Assembly (NCBI GenBank): GCA_947384645.1
Contig: CANDHX010000010.1
Coordinates: 1 to 15,093, forward strand
Source: an uncultured Mycoplasmatota bacterium
GTDB lineage: Bacteria; Bacillota_I; Bacilli_A; RF39; UBA660
DNA length: 15,093 bases
Reading direction: 5' to 3'
The position numbers and the translations under genes are program-made. Positions 1 to 8,249 of this stretch are shown here, piece by piece. The notes under the pieces were generated by a model. That model did no database searches, was not told the DNA's origin, and saw only the letters and a list, made by a program, of their open reading frames with translations. The stretch's first letter is position 1. Each line of letters opens with the position of its first letter.

Positions 1-1946
1 CAAATTTCTCCTAGTGGTAAATCCCATGTTGCGGTTTTGCATTTTGGATAGTTGTTACAACCATAGAAAACTTTTCCTCTTTTTGTTGTTTTTTCTATGA
101 TTTTTCCTTGTTTGCAGATTGGGCAATCGATAATTTCTTTTGTTTCTTTTTCTTGTTTTTTAATATATTTACATTCTGGATAATTGCCACAAGCTTCAAA
201 TTCTCCATACTTTCCTTTTTTGATTACCATTGGGCTACCACAATTTGGGCAAACCTCTCCTGTTTCTTGTGGTGCTTTCTTTTCCATAGTCTTAAAGGCA
301 TCCTCGACTAGCGGTTCAAATTTATTCCAAAAATCGTTTAACAATTTGACATTGTCATATTTACTTTCAGCAACTCCGTCTAAATCGTTTTCCATTTGGG
401 CAGTATATTTGACATTTATGATATCACTAAAACATTCTTGTAGTTTATCAGTAATTTCAAATCCTATTTCAGTAGGTATAAACTTTTTATCCTCGATTGA
501 AACATAATTTCGCATCTTTAGGGTATCCATAGTTTTTGCATAGGTACTAGGTCTTCCGATTCCTAATGATTCCATTTCTTTAATTAGACTAGCTTCAGTA
601 TAACGAGGTGCAGGCTTTGTAAAGTGTTGTTCGCTAACTATATCGTTTGCAATAACTATTTTCGATTTATATGTAGATAAATCAGGCAAAACTACATCTT
701 CGTTTTTAGTATAAGTACCATATACTTTTAGATAACCATCGAAAATTATTACTGAGCCTGTTGCTTTAAATGTATAGCCGTTGTTTTCTAAAACAATAGT
801 TGTTCCATTTGCTTTGGCGTCTGCCATTAAAGAGGCAAGAGCTCTTGCATAAATAATGCTATAGACTTTGTATTCTTCCTCTGTTAAATATTTCTTCACG
901 CTTTCGGGCGTTCTTTTTATGCTAGTCGGTCTAATGGCTTCGTGAGCATCTTGGACGTTTTCTTTCTTTTTGCTGACTTTTACGTTACCCACATATTCTT
1001 CTCCGTAGTTATTTCTTATGTAAGTCATCGTTTCATCGACAAAGATGTTAGATAATCTAGTAGAGTCTGTTCTCATATATGAGATAAGTCCGACCGTTTC
1101 ATTACCTAAGTCTACTCCTTCATATAACTTTTGAGCAATTCTCATAGTTTTAGAAGAACCATAGTTTAACATGTTAATACACGATTGTTGAAGAGTCGAA
1201 GTTGTAAAAGGCATAACACCTTTTTTGTTCTTAATTTTGCTAGTGACAGATTCTATGTTGAAACATTTTGAAAGTGAATCTATGATTTTGTCGGCATCGA
1301 CTTTTCCAGGAATCTTTACTTCTTTTCCCTGATATTTGTCAAGTTCTGCTTCGAAGTCTGGAAAAATTCCTTTAATCGTCCAGTACTCTTCTTCTTTGAA
1401 AGCCTCTATTTCTCGTTCTCTATCGACGATTAGTTTTAAAGCGACGGATTGAACACGACCTGCACTTTTTCCATCGGTTTTAGATTGCATAAGTTTACTG
1501 AGTCTAAAACCGATTATTCTATCGAGCATGCGTCTTGCTTCTTGAGATTTTACTAAATCCATATCTATATCACGAGGGTGTTCGAAAGCTTCTAGTAAAG
1601 CAGGTTTTGTTATTTCATTAAAGACGACTCTTTTATAGGAAGAGAGGTTTAATTCATCTTTTAAATGCCAACTTATCGCTTCCCCTTCTCTATCTGGGTC
1701 GCTTGCTAAATAGACTATTGCATCGTTCGAGGCTTTTTTTAATTCTTGTATCGTTTTCTTTTTATCTTTAAGTGGAATATAGTGAGGCTTGAAGTCGTTT
1801 TCTATATCGATTCCAAGACCGAATTTTCCCGTTGTGGCAAGGTCTCTTATGTGTCCTTTAGACGATAGTACTTCATAATCACTACCTAAATATTTACTGA
1901 TAGTTTTCGTCTTGCTTGGCGATTCGACGATTACTACTTTTTTCAT
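1..1946 (-). CDS. topA: DNA topoisomerase I (type IA), C-terminus beyond the window
   Basis: Relaxes negatively supercoiled DNA by nicking one strand and passing the other through a tyrosine-linked break. About 648 residues are visible. The N-terminus MKKVVIVESPSKTKTI is the Toprim start with Glu8, and DPDREGE at 83-89 is the Mg-binding Toprim motif. GLISYMRTDS carries the catalytic tyrosine at about residue 290. Near the edge are two four-cysteine zinc ribbons: CPNC...CGNYPEC from about residue 565 and CPIC...CNNYPKC from about 609. The C-terminus lies outside the window. The start ATG sits 3 nt after the stop of the LtaS-like gene, whose last codons AAGGAGGAA supply the ribosome binding site, so translation is probably coupled. 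Position downstream of rbgA-rnhB is the usual Bacillota order. Identity is very secure. Confidence 0.97.
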   Translation of the reverse strand, partial: MKKVVIVESPSKTKTISKYLGSDYEVLSSKGHIRDLATTGKFGLGIDIENDFKPHYIPLKDKKKTIQELKKASNDAIVYLASDPDREGEAISWHLKDELNLSSYKRVVFNEITKPALLEAFEHPRDIDMDLVKSQEARRMLDRIIGFRLSKLMQSKTDGKSAGRVQSVALKLIVDREREIEAFKEEEYWTIKGIFPDFEAELDKYQGKEVKIPGKVDADKIIDSLSKCFNIESVTSKIKNKKGVMPFTTSTLQQSCINMLNYGSSKTMRIAQKLYEGVDLGNETVGLISYMRTDSTRLSNIFVDETMTYIRNNYGEEYVGNVKVSKKKENVQDAHEAIRPTSIKRTPESVKKYLTEEEYKVYSIIYARALASLMADAKANGTTIVLENNGYTFKATGSVIIFDGYLKVYGTYTKNEDVVLPDLSTYKSKIVIANDIVSEQHFTKPAPRYTEASLIKEMESLGIGRPSTYAKTMDTLKMRNYVSIEDKKFIPTEIGFEITDKLQECFSDIINVKYTAQMENDLDGVAESKYDNVKLLNDFWNKFEPLVEDAFKTMEKKAPQETGEVCPNCGSPMVIKKGKYGEFEACGNYPECKYIKKQEKETKEIIDCPICKQGKIIEKTTKRGKVFYGCNNYPKCKTATWDLPLGEI

Positions 1947-1949
1947 ATG

Positions 1950-4184
1950 TTATTCCTCCTTAGTCGATTTTTCATCTTCTTTATTGTCGGTTTCTTTTTT
2001 TGAATCTTCATTTTCAGTAGTTGGCGTTTCTTGTTTTTTTTGGTCTTGTATTCTTTGATAATCCTCAAAATATTTGAATAAATAATTAAAATAATTTTTC
2101 TTTATGGCTAGACCACTGATGTTTCGCATATCGGTTATTTCTTTATTAATACGAATTATTTCATCATCACTTATGAGGCTTCCTCCTGCTTTAGGTATGA
2201 ATTCGCCTTTAGCGGTATTATAAAAACCTGCGTCACTTTGCCAACTGTTATCTGGGAATACTACGTAGTCCATGTATTCACTAAAGACGTCGTTGCCGAA
2301 ATATAGTCTTGGGTCGTATTCTATTCCAAATAGGTTTAAAAGAGTCGGCGTGTAGTCCATAGGGCTCGTGTATTTAGTGATTTCTTCTCCTTCTGTTGCA
2401 CTATTATATATGATAAATGGAGTTCGATCAACTTCTTGGTTTGACTTAGTATCGTATGGAGCTAATGTTGCATAATCCTTGTCACTTAGTCCATATGGAT
2501 AGTGGTCTCCAAATAACACTATGACTGTATCGTCTAAAATATTTTTTTCTTCTAGTTCTTTTAAGAGATATTCTAAAGCTAAATCGAGTTCTTTAACTTT
2601 GCTTAAATATCTTTTGATAGATGTGGAATATGTAGTATTTTTGAACATATCTAGATGTTTATTTCCCATTGTTGAAGAAAAGATATATGGAGTATGAGCT
2701 GAAACTGTTATTAAATAACTTGCAAATTTTTCTTGATTTATGAATACAGGGGTTGCTTTGTGCATCATTTCTAAATCGCTCGGCCATTCTTTATATTGAG
2801 GATCATATGACATATTTAAGTCCGTTATTCCATAATATCTATGAGCACCTAATTTGTATTCATAGGTACTTCTCGAATAGTATTGTTCGTTATAGTTATG
2901 GAAGGTTGCTGTCGAATATCCATTATTTTTTAACATATATAATAAGGCTTCTTTGTATTCATTATTTTTATATGTATTTACTGTACAAGTAGTCTCGATT
3001 GAATATAGGCTTACTTGACTAGTCATTTCCGATTCGCCAGTTGCACAGTTATTTCTCGGACTATAGTTATTGACGCCAGTGATACCTTCACTATATAGTT
3101 TGTAAAGTGTTGGAAAATATATTTTATATTCTTCGTGGAATACAGCTTCTCCGAGGCTTTCCATCATAATCATAATGAGGTTCTTATCTTTAAAAATGCC
3201 AGTATAGTCGTTTGTCGGAGTTATGGTTCTGTTTTTAAAATATGTATTAAGCGTCTTTAGGGTGGCATTTTCTTCAACTTTAGCTAGACTATCCCAAGCA
3301 GAATCGTCAATCTTGCGAGTTTTATCTATTTCTTCTGGTTTATTTTGGTTATTTTGTGTAGGCGTTATATTCGGATCTTCTTGAGGAGCTCCAGTAATCG
3401 TTCCCTTGACATCCAGTATAAAATAGACGCTCGTTCCAAAGTTTTTAATAGCCATGGCTGGATTTGAAGGATATTGAAATAATTTTTTGTTTTCTACAGT
3501 TTGAAATTTATTTTGCATGATTGGAATTTCTAAAGTAACGTAATATAGAAAACACAATAATACTAGGTATACAGCTAAACCCATATCTTCTATTACGCTT
3601 TTAAAGTCGACCTTTTTTTCGAAACCATCTCTCGTAATGTAACGTTCAAAGTAGAAGAAAATGCAAATCGCTATAAAGGGCAGATAAATGGTGTGTAGAA
3701 TCGGTCTATAAGCGTGGATAAATTCTAAAATGTAACTCGTTATTTTAGTACCCTGCTCTGCGTTACCTAAAGATATGAATGCACCGAGGAAATTTATAAA
3801 TCCCAGTTGAAGCCAAGCATAGAAGACCCAAAAAAAGTTAAAAATAGTTATTAGGGTTATTCTTAACTTATTAGGTAGATTAGTGGATATCAAGCTTATA
3901 ATTAATGAAAGGATGCAAGAGCTCAAAAATATTCTCAAGATTGTCCAATCGAAAGCGAGATTTCCTAAAAGGGCTTTAGCGATTATTTCTATTGCAAAAA
4001 GATATATCACTTCTATAATATGAGTGGTCCAAAACTTATGGATACCTCTCATATTCAATAAATCGTTTTGTTTTTTAATTTTTAGTTTGCGCCGTTCGTA
4101 TTTACTAAGACGCTCTTTTGAACTTTTTTTAGACTTTTTGTTTTGCACTTCTTCTTGTGCCTTTTCTTTTTTTACTTCTTTCAT
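1950..4184 (-). CDS. LtaS-type membrane phosphoglycerol transferase (sulfatase fold)
   Basis: 744 residues. LtaS-family enzymes sit in the membrane and transfer glycerol phosphate from phosphatidylglycerol to build lipoteichoic acid or similar polymers. A very basic N-tail (1-48) is followed by about five hydrophobic segments (roughly 53-72, 83-101, 108-137, 162-180, 203-220). An extracellular sulfatase-fold domain starts near 330. Family active-site elements are visible: Glu342 in MMESLGE, probable nucleophile Thr382 in NCATGESE, HTPY at 497-500 and FGDH with Asp560/His561. The C-tail is Glu/Lys/Thr-rich and low in complexity. The start is supported by GGGAGTG about 8 nt upstream, although it lies 56 nt inside rnhB. 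Its place between rnhB and topA is not the commonest arrangement. Family membership is secure; the exact polymer made is not, so no symbol is given. Confidence 0.9.
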   Translation of the reverse strand: MKEVKKEKAQEEVQNKKSKKSSKERLSKYERRKLKIKKQNDLLNMRGIHKFWTTHIIEVIYLFAIEIIAKALLGNLAFDWTILRIFLSSCILSLIISLISTNLPNKLRITLITIFNFFWVFYAWLQLGFINFLGAFISLGNAEQGTKITSYILEFIHAYRPILHTIYLPFIAICIFFYFERYITRDGFEKKVDFKSVIEDMGLAVYLVLLCFLYYVTLEIPIMQNKFQTVENKKLFQYPSNPAMAIKNFGTSVYFILDVKGTITGAPQEDPNITPTQNNQNKPEEIDKTRKIDDSAWDSLAKVEENATLKTLNTYFKNRTITPTNDYTGIFKDKNLIMIMMESLGEAVFHEEYKIYFPTLYKLYSEGITGVNNYSPRNNCATGESEMTSQVSLYSIETTCTVNTYKNNEYKEALLYMLKNNGYSTATFHNYNEQYYSRSTYEYKLGAHRYYGITDLNMSYDPQYKEWPSDLEMMHKATPVFINQEKFASYLITVSAHTPYIFSSTMGNKHLDMFKNTTYSTSIKRYLSKVKELDLALEYLLKELEEKNILDDTVIVLFGDHYPYGLSDKDYATLAPYDTKSNQEVDRTPFIIYNSATEGEEITKYTSPMDYTPTLLNLFGIEYDPRLYFGNDVFSEYMDYVVFPDNSWQSDAGFYNTAKGEFIPKAGGSLISDDEIIRINKEITDMRNISGLAIKKNYFNYLFKYFEDYQRIQDQKKQETPTTENEDSKKETDNKEDEKSTKEE

Positions 4185-4800
4185 TTATTTCACTCCCATT
4201 TATTATACTCTTTATCGGTTCAAATGTTTTACGGTACCCGTCAATTATACCATATTTTAAAATAGCATCTATATGTGCTTTTGTGGGATATCCTTTGTGG
4301 TGTTCAAAACCGTATTCTGGATGAACTTTGGCTACTTCGTCTAACATTCTATCCCTTGTGACTTTTGCTATTACGCTAGCAGCTGCTATTGAAAGGCTTT
4401 TAGCATCACCCTTAATTATACTAGTAGAAGGAATTTTCAAGTCCAACTTCATAGCATCTATTAAAACGTGTTCCGGTTTTATGGATAGATTATCGATTGC
4501 TTCATACATGGCTAATTTTGTCGCTTCATAGATGTTTACTTCATCGATTACTTCAGGGCTCTTAACTCCTATCGAAATGGATATGGCATCTCTTTTTATT
4601 ATTTCATAGAATATGTCCCTTTTTTTGGGGGACAATTTTTTCGAATCGGTTAGACCTGTTAACTCGTAATCGACGGGAAGTATGACGGCTGCTGTTACAA
4701 CAGGACCGTATAGAGGCCCTCTTCCGACTTCATCTACTCCGGCTATTAGAGTTATACCTTTTTTATTGAGCTCATGTTCGTATTTAAGCAAATCTTCCAT
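4129..4800 (-). CDS. rnhB: Ribonuclease HII
   Basis: Cytoplasmic endonuclease that cuts RNA in RNA-DNA hybrids and starts removal of misincorporated ribonucleotides. 223 residues. GVDEVGRGPLYGPV holds the first two catalytic acids (Asp23, Glu24) and the RNase HII GRG signature. LTDSKKL follows at 50-56. Asp115 in LIDAMKLD and Asp132 in KGDAKSLSIAAASVIAKVTRD are the probable remaining metal ligands. The HPEYGFEHHKGYPT stretch is the conserved C-terminal substrate-binding part. An extra basic tail (about residues 205-223, rich in Lys and Arg) goes beyond the normal family end and is encoded in the region shared with the start of the LtaS-like gene. The start ATG is 3 nt after the rbgA stop, so the two are an operon pair as in most Bacillota. 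Confidence 0.97.
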   Translation of the reverse strand: MEDLLKYEHELNKKGITLIAGVDEVGRGPLYGPVVTAAVILPVDYELTGLTDSKKLSPKKRDIFYEIIKRDAISISIGVKSPEVIDEVNIYEATKLAMYEAIDNLSIKPEHVLIDAMKLDLKIPSTSIIKGDAKSLSIAAASVIAKVTRDRMLDEVAKVHPEYGFEHHKGYPTKAHIDAILKYGIIDGYRKTFEPIKSIINGSEINERSKKRKGTRRSAKQKV

Positions 4801-4803
4801 ATT

Positions 4804-5667
4804 TTAACACCTGTCGAATGTGATACCTTTGACTTTCTCACTTTTAATGTCATTTATGATAAATAGACTTACTCTACTATAATCTATTTTTCCACCTTTT
4901 TCAAGAGTTCCTATGCGTTTTCCTATAATTTCATAATTATATTCGTAATCATCTGTCAACTCTTTTAAACCGTAACGTGTTTCTAATTTATCTTTATAAT
5001 GTGCATCTAATTTGTTTAATATGTGTATGGCTATATCGTCTACATTTAATACTTCTACTCGAATAGCACTCATAGATGCCAAGTTTAAAGCCACTTCTTC
5101 GTTTTCAAATTTTGGCCATAGTATGCCAGGAGAATCTAGTAAGAGATTATTTCCAGCTTTTATCCACGTTAAGCTCTTTGTAAATCCCGGAGTATTTCCT
5201 ACCCCAGCAACATTTTTATTAGCTAATTTGTTTATGAGGGTACTTTTCCCTACATTGGGAATTCCTATCACTAGTCCTTTTAAGGATTTAGGTTTCATTC
5301 CTTTTTCTTTTCTTTTTTCGTTTATCTTTTTTGATACTTCTTCTATCAGTTCTATTATTTTTTTAGTCGAAGAAGCATTCTTTAGGTCGACTAGACATAC
5401 ATTATAATCTTTTTTGGCATAGTATTCCATCCACTTTTCGGTTTCTTTTAAATCGCAGAGGTCTTTTTTTGTCATGACTAGTATATGAGGTTTATTTTTT
5501 ATTATATCATCTATTCCGACTACTTTAGATGATAGAGGTATTCTTGCATCTACAAGTTCCAAGACAAAATCTATAAGAGGAGATATTTTTCTTATTTCTC
5601 TTTTGGTTTTCTCCATATGTCCTGGGTACCAGTTTATATTTGTCGAATTTTGTCGATTATTTTCCAT
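4804..5667 (-). CDS. rbgA: Ribosome biogenesis GTPase RbgA (YlqF)
   Basis: Circularly permuted GTPase needed for late assembly of the 50S ribosomal subunit. 287 residues from the start chosen here. Motifs run in the permuted order G4-G5-G1-G2-G3: TKKD at 66-69, DLKNASS at 94-100, GIPNVGKS P-loop at 135-142, NTPG at 158-161 and DSPG at 178-181. The family hallmark NWYPGHM lies at 12-18. An ATG 16 codons upstream exists, but AGGAAG placed about 10 nt before the ATG at 5667 makes that the real start. Relatives normally begin almost directly at N-I-N/Q-W-Y/F-P-G-H-M, so MENNRQNST is an N-terminal addition. Those same codons recur twice upstream at 8443-8500 and 10431-10484, suggesting the 5' end was rebuilt by insertion of the accessory cassettes. 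Confidence 0.96.
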   Translation of the reverse strand: MENNRQNSTNINWYPGHMEKTKREIRKISPLIDFVLELVDARIPLSSKVVGIDDIIKNKPHILVMTKKDLCDLKETEKWMEYYAKKDYNVCLVDLKNASSTKKIIELIEEVSKKINEKRKEKGMKPKSLKGLVIGIPNVGKSTLINKLANKNVAGVGNTPGFTKSLTWIKAGNNLLLDSPGILWPKFENEEVALNLASMSAIRVEVLNVDDIAIHILNKLDAHYKDKLETRYGLKELTDDYEYNYEIIGKRIGTLEKGGKIDYSRVSLFIINDIKSEKVKGITFDRC

Positions 5668-5684
5668 AACTTTTTCACTTCCTT
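5629..5684 (-). repeat. rbgA-head repeat, copy 1 (in the functional rbgA 5' end)
   Basis: Runs, on the minus strand, from AAGGAAGTGA through the rbgA ATG to the TGG codon of NINW. The core AATAATCGACAAAAT is identical in all three copies and ACAAATATAAA follows in each. The upstream cargo gene ends inside it (AGG AAG TGA). Sequence identity between copies stops right after TGG: here it continues as TACCCAGG (rbgA proper). On the plus strand the core reads as two TTTGTCGA units exactly 10 bp apart (5639-5646 and 5649-5656). Confidence 0.85.
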
Positions 5685-6841
5685 TGAATTTTTGTTTTGC
5701 TATATTCAATTGCATAATCCAATATTGTATCTATACCTTGCATGTAGTCTTCTTTTCTTTCTTCAATTAAAATATCTGGTTTATAAATAAATGGGGAAAG
5801 TAGTTCTTCTGTTGCTTCTCTTTGAAATTCTTCTTTAGAAGAAGCACTCCATCCTAAAAATGGATGAAAATAGCATTCTGAAGCCGAAAAATAATGTTCA
5901 TCTATTTCAATCCAATTACTATTACCATAGCAATTTATCGGAGTACTTATCTCTTCGCCAATTGTAATTGCACCTAAATTAATTAAATCTCTTAATGCAT
6001 ATCTCCCTCCAGAAAAAACTCGATAATCAGTTAAACAAAGCAATTTTTTATCTCTATATTCTTCAATAAAATCCATTAATATTTTATTTAAAGAAGAATT
6101 ACCACCTGTATTTCCTCTAATATCTATAATAATTGTATCTATACTAGACAAATCTTCTTTTTTTAAATTAGCAATAGCAAGTTCTATTTTATCTTTAAAC
6201 CCTATTTGGACAGAACTATGATTATAAATCAAACAATTATCAATAAATCTATATGATGCATTTTCTCCATACCGATACTTGTTATAATCGAACAATTCTT
6301 CATTAGAATGATTTTTACTTTTGTAGAACATTCTAGTCGTTTCTTCACCATCTACTTTTTTTATTCCAAAAGTCAGTTCATCAGAATTTCTTAATGATGG
6401 AAGACCAAATAATATATGTCTATTAAATAAGGCTTTTTCTAATTCGTACTTCCTTTTACCAACTGTACCATAAGTGATAACTTCTTCTAGTTCACTTACG
6501 ATTGTATCTATATCAATTCCATTGATAGATATTAGTCTACCGTTCTTTAAATCATTCGGATAATTAACAAGTATTTCATCATCAAATACCCTAAAGTTCA
6601 TAGGCATTAAAGATACTGAATCATATTTGGTATGCGCATCTTCCGTGCCACTCAATCTCTTTATTATATAATCTATAAAATATTTAAAACTATATTCATC
6701 GTTAATATCCATAGAATTAGTTAAACTATCATATAGTTGTTCTAACTCACGTTCGCTGATTTCATGCCATGGATTAACGTGTACATTTTTATAATGTTCA
6801 ATAAATCTATTATATATATTTTTGTACTTCACATCTATCAT
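5675..6841 (-). CDS. S41-family (tail-specific/C-terminal processing type) peptidase-like protein, cytoplasmic
   Basis: 388 residues. The S41 fold is suggested by DAHT at 68-71, the strand-loop IIIDIRGNTGGN at 237-248, and LTDYRVFSGGRYALRDL at 270-286, which places a probable nucleophile at Ser277. It is followed by AITIGEEISTPINCYGN, equivalent to the family segment that usually reads GEPTGG...YG. No signal peptide, transmembrane helix or evident PDZ domain is seen, so the protein should be cytoplasmic; this is unusual because most S41 enzymes act outside the membrane. It is the cargo of cassette A. It begins 18 nt after the 91-aa gene and ends in RK-stop (AGG AAG TGA), which doubles as the rbgA ribosome binding site, with the rbgA ATG 7 nt after the stop. 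The substrate is unknown. Confidence 0.75.
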   Translation of the reverse strand: MIDVKYKNIYNRFIEHYKNVHVNPWHEISERELEQLYDSLTNSMDINDEYSFKYFIDYIIKRLSGTEDAHTKYDSVSLMPMNFRVFDDEILVNYPNDLKNGRLISINGIDIDTIVSELEEVITYGTVGKRKYELEKALFNRHILFGLPSLRNSDELTFGIKKVDGEETTRMFYKSKNHSNEELFDYNKYRYGENASYRFIDNCLIYNHSSVQIGFKDKIELAIANLKKEDLSSIDTIIIDIRGNTGGNSSLNKILMDFIEEYRDKKLLCLTDYRVFSGGRYALRDLINLGAITIGEEISTPINCYGNSNWIEIDEHYFSASECYFHPFLGWSASSKEEFQREATEELLSPFIYKPDILIEERKEDYMQGIDTILDYAIEYSKTKIQRK

Positions 6842-6859
6842 AATATAATTACCTTCCTA

Positions 6860-7135
6860 TTATCTATACAAATTCTTCAAAACATTAGTTAGACAATCTT
6901 CTGCAGTTTTATCAGTATCTGAAAATCTTATTCTAACTAATTTCCCCTTCACTTTAAATATATATGGATTTTTTGTCTTTATAATAAAATCCAATATTCT
7001 TTCATTACTAGGCTTTCTTCTATCTATTTTTATATCTGTTATTTCATCCACATCTTCTAATTTTACATCATCAAGATTTACATTTCTGCATCTTTCTAAT
7101 TTTTCTGCTAATTCTTTAATATTATATTGGTTCAT
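6860..7135 (-). CDS. Conserved 91-aa cassette protein (copy A; DUF6870-like)
   Basis: 91 residues from the ATG at 7135. A TTG five codons upstream would give 96 residues, but GGAGTG ideally placed before the ATG, and the identical arrangement in copy B, decide the start. An N-terminal helix (KELAEKLERCRN) is followed by an acidic segment (DDVKLEDVDEI), IKIDRR, then KNPYIFKVKGKLVRIRF, which looks like a small beta-hairpin, and a C-terminal helix ending NLYR. About 80 % identical by eye to the protein at 9008-9283. The IDRR...ERILDF...KNPY pattern recalls small proteins of clostridial mobile elements that I remember as DUF6870; this is from memory and unverified. It lies between the RhuM gene and the cargo. 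Function unknown. Confidence 0.8.
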   Translation of the reverse strand: MNQYNIKELAEKLERCRNVNLDDVKLEDVDEITDIKIDRRKPSNERILDFIIKTKNPYIFKVKGKLVRIRFSDTDKTAEDCLTNVLKNLYR

Positions 7136-7217
7136 AAAATCACACTCCAAACTAATTATATATTTAAATACAATTAATGTTAAATGTGCGTTTTTTTATT
7201 ATGAATGATAATTTTTA

Positions 7218-8243
7218 CTAATCTTTATTATTTTCTGAAGTTTCTAATAATTTTGTACTTTCAATAAATTTATCGAAGTCAGAAATATATAATTGGTCTT
7301 GTTTTTTCTTAAACTTATCATACTCTTTATATGCAAGTTCTTGTGCTACTTTATGAGATATTTTCCCTGCATCATGAAGTATATCTTGTCCATTAAATTG
7401 TAAAAATGCATCTAATTTTTCTACCCAATCTTGCATTGTCATTGCATTATGATTTTCTGCTTGTAATTCAGCATAATCTAAATACATAGTAACTATTCTA
7501 TTTAAGTTTTTTAATTCCTTTTCTGTTAAATAATTTTTAGCAATATCAACATCATATTTATAAATAGGGCCATTTGGAGATCCAGTCCAATTCGTTAAAC
7601 CCATATTATCTTTTTCTGAATCGACTCTATTATAAATAATCTCCGCAGCGGTATTACCAGTTACAGAGTAATGAAGTTTGTTCTGCACAGTTTTAAAAAA
7701 AGTTTTAGTGATTTCAGAATCTTTATCATAATCGATACTACAGGATGAATATATATCAGTTATCTTTTGATAGAATCTTCTTTCACTGGACCTGATATTT
7801 CTAATTCTTTCTAATGTTCTTTCAAAATAATCTTCTCCAAAAATATAATTTGGATTTTTTAATCTCTCATCATCCATAACAACACCAGTAATTAAATATT
7901 CTTTTAAAACTTTTGTTGCCCATATTCTAAACTGTGTTGCCTTTTTTGAATTAACACGATACCCTACTGCAATAATCATATCTAAATTATATATTTTGGA
8001 TTTTCTCCCGCCTGTACTTTCGTCGGAAATTCCGACAGAAGTTCCTTCCTTAAGTTCACCACTATTTAATATATTATTAATATGTTCTGTTATTGTACTT
8101 CTTCCTACTCCAAATAGTTCAGCAATTAGGTTTTGTGTTAACCAAATATCATTATTAATTAATAATACATTTACTTTTATATCGTTATTATCATCACGAT
8201 AAATTAAAAAATCATGAGTAGTTATTTGTAAATCATTTTTCAT
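7218..8243 (-). CDS. Virulence RhuM-family protein
   Basis: 341 residues, close to the usual length of the RhuM family. Diagnostic blocks are present in order: IWLTQNLIAELFGVGRSTIT (33-52, helix-turn-helix-like), YNLDMIIAVGYRVNSKKATQF followed by RIWATKVLKEYL (about 86-118), RSSERRFYQKITDIY, FFKTVQNKLHYSVTGNTAAE, and a C-terminal MTMQDWVEKLDAFL. RhuM was first noted on Salmonella pathogenicity island 3; the biochemical role is not established, but homologues occur on phages and genomic islands. The N-terminal part is similar to that of phage regulator proteins. It follows a 41-codon small ORF whose stop codon is 6 nt upstream and overlaps the ribosome binding site (AGAGGTG), so coupling is likely. 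It occupies the same slot as the Bro-N gene in cassette B. Confidence 0.92.
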   Translation of the reverse strand: MKNDLQITTHDFLIYRDDNNDIKVNVLLINNDIWLTQNLIAELFGVGRSTITEHINNILNSGELKEGTSVGISDESTGGRKSKIYNLDMIIAVGYRVNSKKATQFRIWATKVLKEYLITGVVMDDERLKNPNYIFGEDYFERTLERIRNIRSSERRFYQKITDIYSSCSIDYDKDSEITKTFFKTVQNKLHYSVTGNTAAEIIYNRVDSEKDNMGLTNWTGSPNGPIYKYDVDIAKNYLTEKELKNLNRIVTMYLDYAELQAENHNAMTMQDWVEKLDAFLQFNGQDILHDAGKISHKVAQELAYKEYDKFKKKQDQLYISDFDKFIESTKLLETSENNKD

Positions 8244-8249
8244 TTATAT

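Noticed and set aside
5012..5407. 131-codon plus-strand frame opposite rbgA
   Set aside because: It is the antisense shadow of the GTPase, with no ribosome binding site or protein-like pattern. The same applies to plus-strand frames at 2753-2992, 4024-4260, 4328-4531, 7996-8202, 8568-8780, 12421-12618 and 13030-13254, and to those at 108-507 opposite topA.
5639..5656. True Spo0A boxes regulating rbgA
   Set aside because: The units lie inside the coding start, only the core matches, and sporulation of the host is unproven. Kept only as a resemblance in the findings.
6860..8243. Classical toxin-antitoxin pair (RhuM plus small protein)
   Set aside because: Neither protein carries a recognised toxin or antitoxin motif, and the RhuM and Bro-N partners are unlike each other, so a toxin-antitoxin label would be a guess.
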